NCBI GenBank assembly: GCA_017958935.1
Contig: JAGDBR010000052.1
Coordinates: 1-10,761 of the forward strand
Length of the DNA: 10,761 nucleotides
From: Lachnospiraceae bacterium
GTDB lineage: Bacteria; Bacillota_A; Clostridia; Lachnospirales; Lachnospiraceae
Direction of reading: 5' to 3'
In this document: positions 1 to 6,954 of the stretch, in pieces
Layout: every line of letters starts with the position of its first letter
How positions within the stretch are numbered: position 1 is the first letter of the stretch
Position numbers and translations under genes: made by a program
The notes under the pieces: model-generated
The model's database searches: none
Told to the model about the DNA's origin: nothing
What the model saw: the letters and a program-made list of their open reading frames with translations, nothing else

Positions 1-1866
1 GAAGTTGCGGTAGTCGTTGAAGATCGTGTCGTTCAGCTTCGCGCCGTTCTGCTCGAAGATGCGGCGGATGTCGTTCTTCGCCTTGAAGAAGCCCTTGTCG
101 ACCAGCGCGTTCGACAGCTGCAGGCCGAACGGCAGCTCGCTCGTGCCGTCGATCTCGATGACCGGCACGTCGTCCGGGACTTCGTTCTGCTGGAAGACCG
201 ACACGAAACGCTCTTTCGCGCTCTTCGCTTCCTCCGCGCCGTGATACAGCGTCACGATCTCCGAGGCAAGCTCCATCTTCACGTCGCGCGGGTTCTCACC
301 GTTCGCCAGCCGCTTTTCGATCTTCGCGACGTCGTCCGGATGGACGTCCGTGCAGAGGTTGTAGTATTTGATGATCATGTTGTCCGGGATCTTCATGCAC
401 TTTTCGAACATGACGTTCGCCGGCTCGTTGACGCCGATGTAGTTGCCGAGCGACTTCGACATCTTGTTCACGCCGTCGAGGCCTTCCAGCAGCGGCATGA
501 ACAGCGTCAGCTGCGGCACCTGCCCGTAGTCGCGCTGGATGTTGCGGCCCATCAGGACATTGAAGGTCTGGTCGGTGCCGCCGAGCTCGATGTCCGCCTT
601 GATCGCGACGGAATCGTAGCCCTGCATCAGCGGATAGAAGAATTCATGGACCGACAGCGGCAGGTGGTTCTCGTAGCGGTTCTTGAAATCGTCCCGCTCC
701 AGCATGCGCGCGACCGTGCACTTCGCCGCGAGCTCGATGACGTCGCCGAAATTCATCTTCGACAGCCACTCCGAATTGAAGCGGACCGTCGCCTTCGACT
801 CGTCCACGATCTTGAAGACCTGCTCGGTGTAGGTCTTCGCATTCGCCATGACCTCTTCTTCGGTCAGCTGCTTGCGGGTCGCGGATTTGCCGGTCGGATC
901 GCCGATGCGGCCGGTGTAGTCGCCGATGATGATCGTCGCGTGATGGCCGAGATCCTGCAGCTGACGGATCTTCCGCAGGACGACGGAATGGCCGAGGTGG
1001 ATGTCCGGCGCCGACGGATCGAGGCCGAGCTTGATGTTCAGCGGGCGGTCTTCCGCCGCGGCGTGCTCCAGCTTCGCCCGGATGTCCGCGACGTTCGTAT
1101 GCTCCGCAACGCCCTTCAGCATGATCTTGATCGTATTCTCGATCTGCAGGGCTTTCTCGTCCAGCTTGCCGATGTTTGCCGACGGATGCGCCGCGTCCAC
1201 GACCAAAATGCGGGCGGTGCAGCCCAGGTTCTCTTCCAGAACGGCCGCGAGCTCGTCCAGCGCTTTGTTCAGACGGTCGAGCGAAGTCTCGTCCGCATCG
1301 ATCGGGAACACGATGTTCCGGGCCTTTTCAGAGAGTCTTCCCGCGGGAGTCTGCCGCCAGACATACCGGCGCGTCCGGACCGAATGCCCGCAGACGTAGA
1401 CGGGCTCGCCGGCCGTCAGCCGGTCGCCTTCCAGGTCGTTTTCCGGGTTCTGCAGGTCTTCCTCGTTCGCGAGGCGGACGCAGAGATCCGCATCCAGACT
1501 GTCGATGTCATGCGCGCCGACCGGCATGCGGTACTTGACGGACACATAGTTCCCCGCGTTGATCGCGGCGGAAAGAAGCGGCAGGCTGCCCTGCTTCGCG
1601 ATCCGCGCGAGCAGCGCCTCGACGGAAGCCGGATACTTGTTCGGATTGAGGCCGAAGGCCTTCATTTCGTTCTGATAAACGGAAAGCGCGGGGAGCGTTT
1701 TGACCTGCACGCCCTCCAATGCTGCCGCGGCCTTTGCGGTCTCCGCCGTCAAAAGCGCGTCTACGGCCGCGTTTGCCTTTGTGTTGTCGACGCCTTCCGC
1801 GACGACCAGTCCGATCACAAGCTTCGGATTCTTCTCGAATACCGCTTCGTCAACTCTGAAATTCAT
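1..1866 (-). CDS. tyrS: B3/B4 domain - tyrosyl-tRNA synthetase fusion (3' end cut by window)
   Basis: This gene charges tRNA-Tyr with tyrosine in the cytoplasm. I translated the minus strand from ATG at 1866 to base 1 and found 622 codons with no stop. Residues 1 to about 230 resemble the stand-alone B3/B4 family (COG3382-like), related to the editing domain of the PheRS beta subunit; it opens MNFRVDEAVF and has an RRYVWRQ segment followed by RNIVFPID near residue 183. From about residue 234 it is a class I TyrRS: the HLGH signature is at residues 290-293, then GDPTGKS, GGTDQTFN and KMSKS at 468-472, then the start of an S4-type RNA-binding domain. By comparison with about 400-420 aa TyrRSs only some 10-30 residues are missing. 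The start is supported by GAGGAAG upstream; a nearer upstream ATG meets TGA after two codons. It lies 82 bp after the aldo/keto reductase, and I see no T-box leader. TyrRS identity is very sure, the B3/B4 call fairly sure. Confidence 0.93.
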   Translation of the reverse strand, partial: MNFRVDEAVFEKNPKLVIGLVVAEGVDNTKANAAVDALLTAETAKAAAALEGVQVKTLPALSVYQNEMKAFGLNPNKYPASVEALLARIAKQGSLPLLSAAINAGNYVSVKYRMPVGAHDIDSLDADLCVRLANEEDLQNPENDLEGDRLTAGEPVYVCGHSVRTRRYVWRQTPAGRLSEKARNIVFPIDADETSLDRLNKALDELAAVLEENLGCTARILVVDAAHPSANIGKLDEKALQIENTIKIMLKGVAEHTNVADIRAKLEHAAAEDRPLNIKLGLDPSAPDIHLGHSVVLRKIRQLQDLGHHATIIIGDYTGRIGDPTGKSATRKQLTEEEVMANAKTYTEQVFKIVDESKATVRFNSEWLSKMNFGDVIELAAKCTVARMLERDDFKNRYENHLPLSVHEFFYPLMQGYDSVAIKADIELGGTDQTFNVLMGRNIQRDYGQVPQLTLFMPLLEGLDGVNKMSKSLGNYIGVNEPANVMFEKCMKIPDNMIIKYYNLCTDVHPDDVAKIEKRLANGENPRDVKMELASEIVTLYHGAEEAKSAKERFVSVFQQNEVPDDVPVIEIDGTSELPFGLQLSNALVDKGFFKAKNDIRRIFEQNGAKLNDTIFNDYRNF

Positions 1867-1948
1867 TTCATTCTTCCTCTGTTCTCTTGGTTTCCGGCAG
1901 GACGCACGCACGATGCCCGCGCCTTCGCCGGCCGCTTCATCCGCGGCT

Positions 1949-2974
1949 TTAACGTTCGTATTCGCCCGACAGGAACTTCCTGTAGTCGGCGAGATTCTCT
2001 TTTAACAGTTTCGGCGTATCCAGGCCGTACGGGCATTTGGACGCACACGAATAGCAGCCGATGCAGTCATCGATCCGGAACATCTTCGCCTGCGCCTCTT
2101 CCGTGAAGAATCTGGCGGAGGGCGAGCGCCGGATGAGCTGCGTCATGCGCGCGGCCATGTTGATCTCGATGCCGGCCGGGCAAGGCAGGCAATAGCCGCA
2201 GCCGCGGCAGAAATTGCCGGCCAGCTCCGCGCGGTCTTTCGCGATCGCCTCAAGCCGCTCGTCGTTCAGTTCCGGCTCGTTCTCCTGGAAGGACAGGAAC
2301 TCCTCCAGTTCGCTCATGCGCTGGATGCCCCAGATCGGCAGGACGCTCTCGTGCTGCGCCATCCAGGCGTAGCAGAGGTCCGCGCGGGTCAGCAGGCCGC
2401 CCGACAGGCCCTTCATCGCAATGAAGCCCATATTGTGCGCCTTCGCCGCGTTCATGATGTCCAGATCGGTCTCCGTCGCCAGATACGAGAACGGGAACTG
2501 CAGCGTTTCGAAGAGTCCCGATTCGATCGCTTCCATCGCGACGTGCGGACGGTGGTTCGTGATGCCGATGTGCTTCACGTACCCTTTCTCCTTCGCTTCC
2601 GCCATCGCCTCGTAAAGCCCTGTTCCGTCGCCGGGTTTCGGGCAGAACGGCAGGTTGTGGAACTGCATGACGTCGATGTAATCGGTCTTCATGCGCTCCA
2701 GCGAAAGCTGCAGCTGCTGTTTGAAAGTCTCTCCGTCTCTTGCGGGAGATTTCGTCGCGATGTAGATGTCCTTGCGGACGTCGGAAAGCGCGTAGCCGAT
2801 CTTCTCCTCGCTGTTCGTATAGCCGTGCGCGGAATCGAAATAGCGGATGCCGCCTTCGTACGCGCGCAGGAAAATGCGTTTGGCTTCCTCAAAATCCACG
2901 CGCTGGATCGGCAGCGCGCCGAAGCCGTTCTTCGGAACGGTAATGCCTGTGGAACCTAAAGTGACCTGTCTCAT
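1949..2974 (-). CDS. Aldo/keto reductase with C-terminal 2x[4Fe-4S] ferredoxin module
   Basis: A 341-residue cytoplasmic oxidoreductase. Residues 1 to about 245 form an aldo/keto reductase barrel, with the usual tetrad apparently present: D47 and Y52 in the FDSAHGY segment, K75 in IATKS and H106 in MQFHN. The C-terminal part binds iron-sulfur clusters. C256, C259, C262 and C265 make one CxxCxxCxxC motif, and C304, C307, C310 and C314 make a second CxxCxxCxxxCP motif, as in ferredoxins. Such fused reductases are common in anaerobes and are often annotated only as Fe-S aldo/keto reductases; the substrate cannot be read from the sequence. The start at 2974 follows AAGGAG with a 6-base spacer and ends at TAA. 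A probable promoter lies at 3058-3086, so this gene and tyrS may be transcribed apart from the acid sugar genes upstream. Confidence 0.92.
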   Translation of the reverse strand: MRQVTLGSTGITVPKNGFGALPIQRVDFEEAKRIFLRAYEGGIRYFDSAHGYTNSEEKIGYALSDVRKDIYIATKSPARDGETFKQQLQLSLERMKTDYIDVMQFHNLPFCPKPGDGTGLYEAMAEAKEKGYVKHIGITNHRPHVAMEAIESGLFETLQFPFSYLATETDLDIMNAAKAHNMGFIAMKGLSGGLLTRADLCYAWMAQHESVLPIWGIQRMSELEEFLSFQENEPELNDERLEAIAKDRAELAGNFCRGCGYCLPCPAGIEINMAARMTQLIRRSPSARFFTEEAQAKMFRIDDCIGCYSCASKCPYGLDTPKLLKENLADYRKFLSGEYER

Positions 2975-2980
2975 CCTGTT

Positions 2981-2986
2981 CTCCTT
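2981..2986 (-). promoter_or_regulatory. Ribosome binding site of the aldo/keto reductase
   Basis: AAGGAG on the minus strand, 6 bases before the ATG at 2974. It fixes the start of the aldo/keto reductase. Confidence 0.8.
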
Positions 2987-3007
2987 CCTGAAGAAACCTT
3001 GCCGAAT

Positions 3008-3031
3008 GCCGCCGGAACGCGTCCGGCCGGC
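3008..3031 (-). other. GC-rich stem-loop between pdxA2 and the aldo/keto reductase
   Basis: Four bases after the pdxA2 stop, the minus strand can fold into a stem of nine G/C-rich pairs (GCCG/CGGC then CCGGA/TCCGG) with one bulged G and a CGCGT loop. No run of T follows, so it does not look like a complete intrinsic terminator. It lies in the predicted leader of the aldo/keto reductase transcript, so it could be a weak terminator or attenuator for upstream transcripts, or an mRNA-stabilising hairpin. Confidence 0.4.
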
Positions 3032-3035
3032 TGCC

Positions 3036-4130
3036 TTATGAACGCCTTAGAGAAGATATTGTAGCATATTCTATCGAATTTAGCAAACTGTCCGGTTCCG
3101 CGATGCCAAGACCCGCAATGTCCTCGCCCGTGCCGTGGTCGACGGACACGCGGACGATGGGCAGGCCGACCGTCACGTTGATGCCCGAAACGGCTTCCCA
3201 CTTCTGTTTTTCGCGGTCGTACACGAAGCCCTTCAGCTTCGTCGGGATGTGCCCCTGATCGTGATACATGACAACGGCCATGTCGTACCAGCCGCCCGCC
3301 AGCTTCGAAAACACCGTGTCCGGCGGGGTCGGCGCCTTCTCGGGGATACAGATGCTTTCGGCGAGCGCCTCGTCGATCGCCGGCTGGATCTCTTCGATCT
3401 CTTCCCGGCCGAACAGGCCGCCCTCGCCGCAATGCGGGTTCAGCCCCGCGACCGCGATCCGCGGCTTTTCGATCCCGATCCGCCTGCACTCTTCGTCTGC
3501 AAGCCGGATCACTTCCAGCACCCGCGCCTTCTTCACGCGGTCGCAGGCTTCCCGAAGCGACACGTGCGTCGACACATGGATCACGCGGAAATCACCATGC
3601 GCCAGCATCATCGCGTAGCGCTTCGTGCCGGTAAAGCGCGCGTAGATCTCGGTGTGGCCGTCGAAATGATGGCCCGCCGCGTTCATGCGGCCTTTGTTCA
3701 GCGCGTTCGTGACCGTCGCGTCGACTTCGCCCGCCATCGCAAGCTCGATGACCTTCTTCACGTATCGGAACGCGGCGTTGCCGCACATGCGCGCTCCTTC
3801 CGCGATCAGCCCGTCCGCTTCCGGCCCGCGCTCTTCTCTCAGCGCTGCCCGGTCCTTCGCGAAAACGCGCTTGCCGATGTCGACGAGCTTCATGTCGTAC
3901 ACGTCGATCGTTCCGTATTCGAACAGGGCGTCCTGCACCCGCTCCACCGGATGGATCTTCAGCGCTTCTGCGCCTTGGACCTGCCGCAGGGCGACTTCCA
4001 TGCAGCAGGCGTCGCCGACGATGAGCGGCCGGCAGATCTCATAGACATGCCTGTCCAGCAGGGCCTTGACCGAGAGCTCCGGTCCGGTGCCCACCGGGTC
4101 GCCCATCGTGATGCCGATGATCGGTCTCAT
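3036..4130 (-). CDS. pdxA2: PdxA2-like D-threonate/D-erythronate 4-phosphate dehydrogenase
   Basis: A 364-residue PdxA-family dehydrogenase, somewhat longer than the usual 330 or so. Family marks run in order: GITMGDPVGTGPE at residues 6-18, TNALNKG at 141-147, FDGHTE at 156-161, STHVSLREA at 187-195, AGLNPHCGEGG at 228-238, MYHDQG at 288-293 and SVDHGT at 329-334; histidines in GHTE and YHDQG belong to the metal site in this family. Biosynthetic PdxA serves vitamin B6 synthesis, but the PdxA2 branch sits beside DUF1537 kinases and oxidises and decarboxylates D-threonate or D-erythronate 4-phosphate to dihydroxyacetone phosphate with NAD+. The kinase directly upstream favours PdxA2. I chose ATG at 4130 because it directly precedes the conserved N-terminus and follows GAGAGGAG; the frame stays open upstream into the kinase, so an ATG at 4370 also exists. 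It ends at TAA. Confidence 0.88.
   Translation of the reverse strand: MRPIIGITMGDPVGTGPELSVKALLDRHVYEICRPLIVGDACCMEVALRQVQGAEALKIHPVERVQDALFEYGTIDVYDMKLVDIGKRVFAKDRAALREERGPEADGLIAEGARMCGNAAFRYVKKVIELAMAGEVDATVTNALNKGRMNAAGHHFDGHTEIYARFTGTKRYAMMLAHGDFRVIHVSTHVSLREACDRVKKARVLEVIRLADEECRRIGIEKPRIAVAGLNPHCGEGGLFGREEIEEIQPAIDEALAESICIPEKAPTPPDTVFSKLAGGWYDMAVVMYHDQGHIPTKLKGFVYDREKQKWEAVSGINVTVGLPIVRVSVDHGTGEDIAGLGIAEPDSLLNSIEYATISSLRRS
3058..3086 (-). promoter_or_regulatory. Probable sigma70 promoter for the aldo/keto reductase and tyrS
   Basis: On the minus strand TTGCTA (3086-3081) and TACAAT (3063-3058) are separated by exactly 17 bases. The site lies inside the last codons of pdxA2, in a short AT-rich patch within otherwise GC-rich coding sequence. 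Transcription would begin near 3051, giving a leader of about 75 bases before the ATG at 2974. The -10 matches consensus at 5 of 6 positions and the -35 at 4 of 6. Confidence 0.55.
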
Positions 4131-4421
4131 AGGGTCTCCTCTCTGTTGTATCCTGTCCCGGCAGCCGGGCGCCGCTTCCTGCGGGCTTCCCGATGCCGCT
4201 TTTCCGGTGATCGAATCCAGCAGCCCGGTCAGCCATTTCGGCCGGCCGAATCCGCCCGATTTCGAAACGACCGGGATCGTCCCGCCGTCCAGCACGGCTT
4301 CCGAAAGCACCGCCCCGTCCGTCAATGCCCTGACGATACGGATGCTGAAAGGCTTCAGCTCCTTCATCACCGCGTAGAGCGTGTCTCCGCCGATGACGGC
4401 CAGCGTCCCGACAGCGCCCTG
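4131..4421 (-). pseudogene. C-terminal remainder of the acid sugar kinase, downstream of the TAG
   Basis: This stretch continues the kinase in the same frame right after the TAG. It encodes QGAVGTLAVIGGDTLYAVM, with GGDT at 4391-4380, and later VVSKSGGFGRPKWL, with SKSGGFG at 4265-4245. Both are the nucleotide-binding marks of the DUF1537 family's C-terminal domain, so the domain looks undecayed. With it the kinase would reach about 380-400 residues, the normal family size. The last 23 or so residues (Ala, Gly, Pro and Gln rich) do not look conserved, and no stop separates them from PdxA2. One frame over, a TGA overlaps the pdxA2 ATG, which would be a more ordinary gene end. It is either a pseudogene half or the second half of a read-through protein. 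Confidence 0.75.
4136..4143 (-). promoter_or_regulatory. Ribosome binding site that decides the pdxA2 start
   Basis: GAGAGGAG on the minus strand lies 5 bases before ATG 4130. It argues that pdxA2 is translated on its own from 4130 even though the kinase frame runs into it without a stop. Confidence 0.75.
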
Positions 4422-4424
4422 CTA
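4422..4424 (-). other. In-frame amber codon inside the kinase
   Basis: TAG at codon 305, followed by CAG. Conserved kinase sequence lies on both sides in the same frame. A single C-to-T change from CAG (Gln) would create it. The five other stop codons visible in this window are TAA (2) or TGA (3), so TAG is not seen as a genuine gene end here, though five is a small sample. Confidence 0.85.
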
Positions 4425-5336
4425 CACAAGCGAGGCGGTCCTTTCGGCAAAGCGCGCAAGGATCTCTTCCCGCATGCGCGCCATCGCTTCTTTCCCGCCG
4501 TCTGCCGCTTTTTCCTGCAGCCGCCCGGATTCCGTGAAGTTCTCCAGAATGCAGGCTTTCTTCTCCCGGAGCGCTTTGACGGCCGATTCTTCCGCTTCGC
4601 CAAGCGGAGCTGTGTAAAACCCGCGGGCAGCCGCGTCCTCCACCTGCGCCTTCGAAACGCTGCTGATGCTGCCGCAGACGGCCAGCACCGGCGGATTTAA
4701 CATTATTTCCGTTTCCGCCCGCTGTTCGAATTTGCAGTATTTTACATAAAACGATGCTAATCCGGCGCAGCCTGCGACGGCTTTTCCGGCCTCATTGTTT
4801 ACCAATTTTTCCGCGATCTTGTCCAGTTCCTCGTCCGTTTCGGCATCCAGGATCCGCACACCGTCAAACTGTGGACGGAAGAGGTCCCGGACCCGGGATA
4901 CCCGGACCGGATCGAAGGGATCCCGCCCGAACACGGATTCGTTCACCGGGACGCCGTCCACATAGGAAACGCCGTCCTTCACCGTCCGCCCCATGGCAGG
5001 ATACGCCGGCGCGAAGACGACCGGCCGGCCGAGTGCGTCCGACAGGGCTTCGATCTCGGCTCCCACGTTGCCGCGGAGACCGGAATCGGTCTTTTTGTAA
5101 AAGGTCTCCACGCCCGCTCCCATCGCACGCTTCACGAGATTGAAAACGGCGCCGTATGCGGCTTCCGGACGCAGATGCCGCGTCTCGGTATCCACGATGA
5201 AGACCTCGGTATCGGGATACGCCGCAAAATCGACCTTATCCGTCAGGAAGACTTCCGCCCGCGCGCCGGCGTTCACAAACTGCACGCCGGTATCCAGCGC
5301 GCCCGTAAAATCGTCAGCGATCAGCAAAAGCTTCAT
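4422..5336 (-). CDS. Four-carbon acid sugar kinase (DUF1537 family), stopped by in-frame TAG
   Basis: This encodes the first 304 residues of an ATP-dependent acid sugar kinase (DtnK/DenK/OtnK group) that phosphorylates the 4-hydroxyl of threonate- or erythronate-type acids. The substrate-binding half is clear: LLIADDFTGALDTGVQF at residues 4-20, DTETRH at 49-54, YKKTDSGLRGNVGAEI at 80-95 and FAPAYPAMGRTVKDG at 108-122. The nucleotide-binding half begins around PVLAVCGSISSVSKAQ (216-231), but translation meets TAG at codon 305, before the GGDT and SKSGGFG motifs that this family uses at the ATP site. Those motifs lie directly downstream in the same frame. Without read-through the product should be an inactive fragment. 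The ATG overlaps the MATE gene's TGA by 4 bp (ATGA), so translation is probably coupled. The exact acid substrate is undetermined, though pairing with a PdxA2-like enzyme favours D-threonate or D-erythronate. Confidence 0.88.
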   Translation of the reverse strand: MKLLLIADDFTGALDTGVQFVNAGARAEVFLTDKVDFAAYPDTEVFIVDTETRHLRPEAAYGAVFNLVKRAMGAGVETFYKKTDSGLRGNVGAEIEALSDALGRPVVFAPAYPAMGRTVKDGVSYVDGVPVNESVFGRDPFDPVRVSRVRDLFRPQFDGVRILDAETDEELDKIAEKLVNNEAGKAVAGCAGLASFYVKYCKFEQRAETEIMLNPPVLAVCGSISSVSKAQVEDAAARGFYTAPLGEAEESAVKALREKKACILENFTESGRLQEKAADGGKEAMARMREEILARFAERTASLV

Positions 5337-6739
5337 GAAGCCCTCCTCTTTCCGAAAAACGAAACGCCGTACTCCCGGCAGTAAACGCGGATGTCGTGCG
5401 CCGCGAAGAGACAGCCCAGCAGGCTTCCGCCGGCGTTCGATACGACCATGACCAGGCCCGCTGCGGAAACATCCATGGAAGTATAACGCTGCAGCAGCCA
5501 GAAAAGCCCTATGCGGAACACGAACAGGCGGATGAAATTGATGATCATCAGCTGCTTCGTGTTTCCTGTCGCGTAGATGAACGTCAGCGCCGCCGCGTAG
5601 AACGACCAGGGGATCATCGTCCCGGCCGCTTCATAGATCAGCACTTTCCGGATCATGTCGCGGAACTCGGTGTTCAAGCCGTCGCCCGTCAGGGCATAAA
5701 GATAACTTGCAGGCCCGACGACGGCAAGGCAGGCCGCCGTGGCGATCAGCGCGTACACGAAAAGCACGGCGAACGTGCGCTTTACGATCTCCAGCGCGCG
5801 CTGATAATTCCCGGCGCCGATGTTCTGGCTGACGAGCGCCGCGGAGCCGTCCTGAATGCCGGTCTCCGGCGAATTGAAAAGGCCCGTGACCTTATTGGAG
5901 GTCCCCATCGCGCCGACCGCCAGCACGCCGTAGAAGCTGCACATCGAACTGACGATGATCTTCCCCGCCGCATAAAAGCTTTTCTCCACGAAGATCGGGA
6001 CGGAGATCTTCGACAGCGGCTTCAGAAGGGCCGCCTTCATCGTGATCCGCCGGAAGGAGAACCGAAACGCCGTATCCTTCCGCGTGACGTTATACAGCCC
6101 GAAGCCGAACAGGAACAGCTGCGACACGAGAGACGCGACCGCCATGAACGTGACGTCCTTGTTCCAGACATAGATGAACAACGCGGACAAGCCGAGCTTG
6201 ATCAGCATCGAGACCGTGTTCAAGATGAAGATGCGCTTCGTATTCCCGCGGGACCGCTCGATCGCGATATAGACCGTGTTGAAGAACATGAAGGCCGTCG
6301 TCGCGAGCGTGATCGCGAAATACGCGGTGCTGATCGGGATCAGCTCAGCCGGTGTCCCGGCAAGTTTCAGGATCCCCGCGGAGAACGGCGATGCGCACAG
6401 GATCAGCAGGCCCAGGCCGAAGGCCATCGCGAGCACCGTGCTGACCTCCCGGCTCACGAGCTCGTCGTCGCCTTTTCCGTAGGCGGTGGCGATCTTGATG
6501 GAGCCGCCGACCGCCAGGGCCGTCGCGGCCGCATTGATCAGCTCGTTGATATTCGTCAGATAAGCGACCGCGGAGACCGCTTCGGAATTGATGTGCGCGG
6601 CCATCAGGGAGTCCAGGATCCCGTACAGGCTGTTCAGCATCATGAAGAACGCAAGCGGCGTGCCGACCCTGAGGATCAGCCTCCACATATTGCCGTTCAG
6701 GGATTCCTCTCTGAACGCTTCGTCTCTTTCGTTCTTCAT
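5333..6739 (-). CDS. MATE family efflux transporter
   Basis: A 468-residue polytopic inner-membrane protein of the MATE family, which exports drugs or metabolites by Na+ or H+ antiport. Length and the many hydrophobic segments fit the usual 12 membrane helices in two halves. The first half carries the N-terminal VGTPLAFFMMLNSLYGILDS segment and AVGGSIKIATAYGKGDDE near 76-93; the second carries the corresponding DGSAALVSQNIGAGNYQRA near 287-305. Substrate cannot be told. The start at 6739 has only a modest AGCAGGA site close to the ATG. The gene is divergent from tRNA-Val and I found no convincing promoter for it in 6740-6872. Its TGA overlaps the start of the acid sugar kinase by 4 bp, so the two are probably co-translated, an uncommon partner for an acid sugar catabolic pair, which more often has an importer. 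Confidence 0.93.
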   Translation of the reverse strand: MKNERDEAFREESLNGNMWRLILRVGTPLAFFMMLNSLYGILDSLMAAHINSEAVSAVAYLTNINELINAAATALAVGGSIKIATAYGKGDDELVSREVSTVLAMAFGLGLLILCASPFSAGILKLAGTPAELIPISTAYFAITLATTAFMFFNTVYIAIERSRGNTKRIFILNTVSMLIKLGLSALFIYVWNKDVTFMAVASLVSQLFLFGFGLYNVTRKDTAFRFSFRRITMKAALLKPLSKISVPIFVEKSFYAAGKIIVSSMCSFYGVLAVGAMGTSNKVTGLFNSPETGIQDGSAALVSQNIGAGNYQRALEIVKRTFAVLFVYALIATAACLAVVGPASYLYALTGDGLNTEFRDMIRKVLIYEAAGTMIPWSFYAAALTFIYATGNTKQLMIINFIRLFVFRIGLFWLLQRYTSMDVSAAGLVMVVSNAGGSLLGCLFAAHDIRVYCREYGVSFFGKRRAS

Positions 6740-6831
6740 ATCCTGCTTCTTTCTGCCGTTTAGTCCGCTTATTACGGATCTTCAAAGCCCCCGGCCGTCT
6801 TTTCGCCCTTCTCCGGGAGCAAAATATCTTC

Positions 6832-6860
6832 TTGTCAAATCGGAAAAACCGTGCTATAAT
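6832..6860 (+). promoter_or_regulatory. Near-consensus sigma70 promoter of tRNA-Val
   Basis: TTGTCA at 6832-6837 and a perfect TATAAT at 6855-6860 with a 17-base spacer. Transcription should start near 6867, a few bases before the mature tRNA, as expected for a strong stable-RNA promoter. Confidence 0.85.
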
Positions 6861-6872
6861 CAACTTCGCTTC

Positions 6873-6946
6873 GGAGCAATAGCTCAGCCGGGATGAGCGT
6901 TCGCCTCACACGCGAGAGGTCTCGGGTTCGATCCCCGATTGCTCCA
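6873..6946 (+). tRNA. tRNA-Val, anticodon CAC
   Basis: A full cloverleaf can be drawn. The acceptor stem is GGAGCAA (6873-6879) with TTGCTCC (6939-6945) and discriminator A at 6946. The D stem is GCTC/GAGC. The anticodon stem TTCGC (6900-6904) pairs with GCGAG (6912-6916), with one terminal T-G pair, around loop CTCACAC, giving anticodon CAC at 6907-6909, which reads GUG. The T arm is TCGGG-TTCGATC-CCCGA. CCA is not encoded: CTG follows the discriminator, so the CCA-adding enzyme must complete it. It is the only plus-strand gene seen and has its own promoter and terminator, so it is a single-gene unit. Confidence 0.95.
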
Positions 6947-6954
6947 CTGTTCCA

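Noticed and set aside
1932..1948. GCCGC/GCGGC hairpin right after the reductase stop
   Set aside because: Only 5 pairs and no T run, so not supportable as a terminator.
241..2106. 621-codon open frame on the plus strand
   Set aside because: It is the exact antisense frame of the B3/B4-TyrRS gene and arises from G/C-ending codons. It has no domain-like sequence.
4131..4370. ATG at 4370 as the true start of pdxA2
   Set aside because: The residues it would add are the C-terminus of the kinase, not PdxA, and ATG 4130 has a strong ribosome site right before the conserved N-terminus.
3135..4700. 521-codon plus-strand open frame
   Set aside because: It lies antisense to pdxA2 and the kinase C-terminus, is rich in Arg, His and Asp as such mirror frames are, and the minus strand carries clear family motifs.
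5396..6763. 455-codon plus-strand open frame
   Set aside because: Mirror frame of the MATE gene with extreme Arg/Asp content.
6740..6872. Promoter for the MATE gene on the minus strand
   Set aside because: A TTGACA occurs opposite the tRNA -35 box, but no acceptable -10 lies 16-19 bases after it; other pairs are too weak to call.
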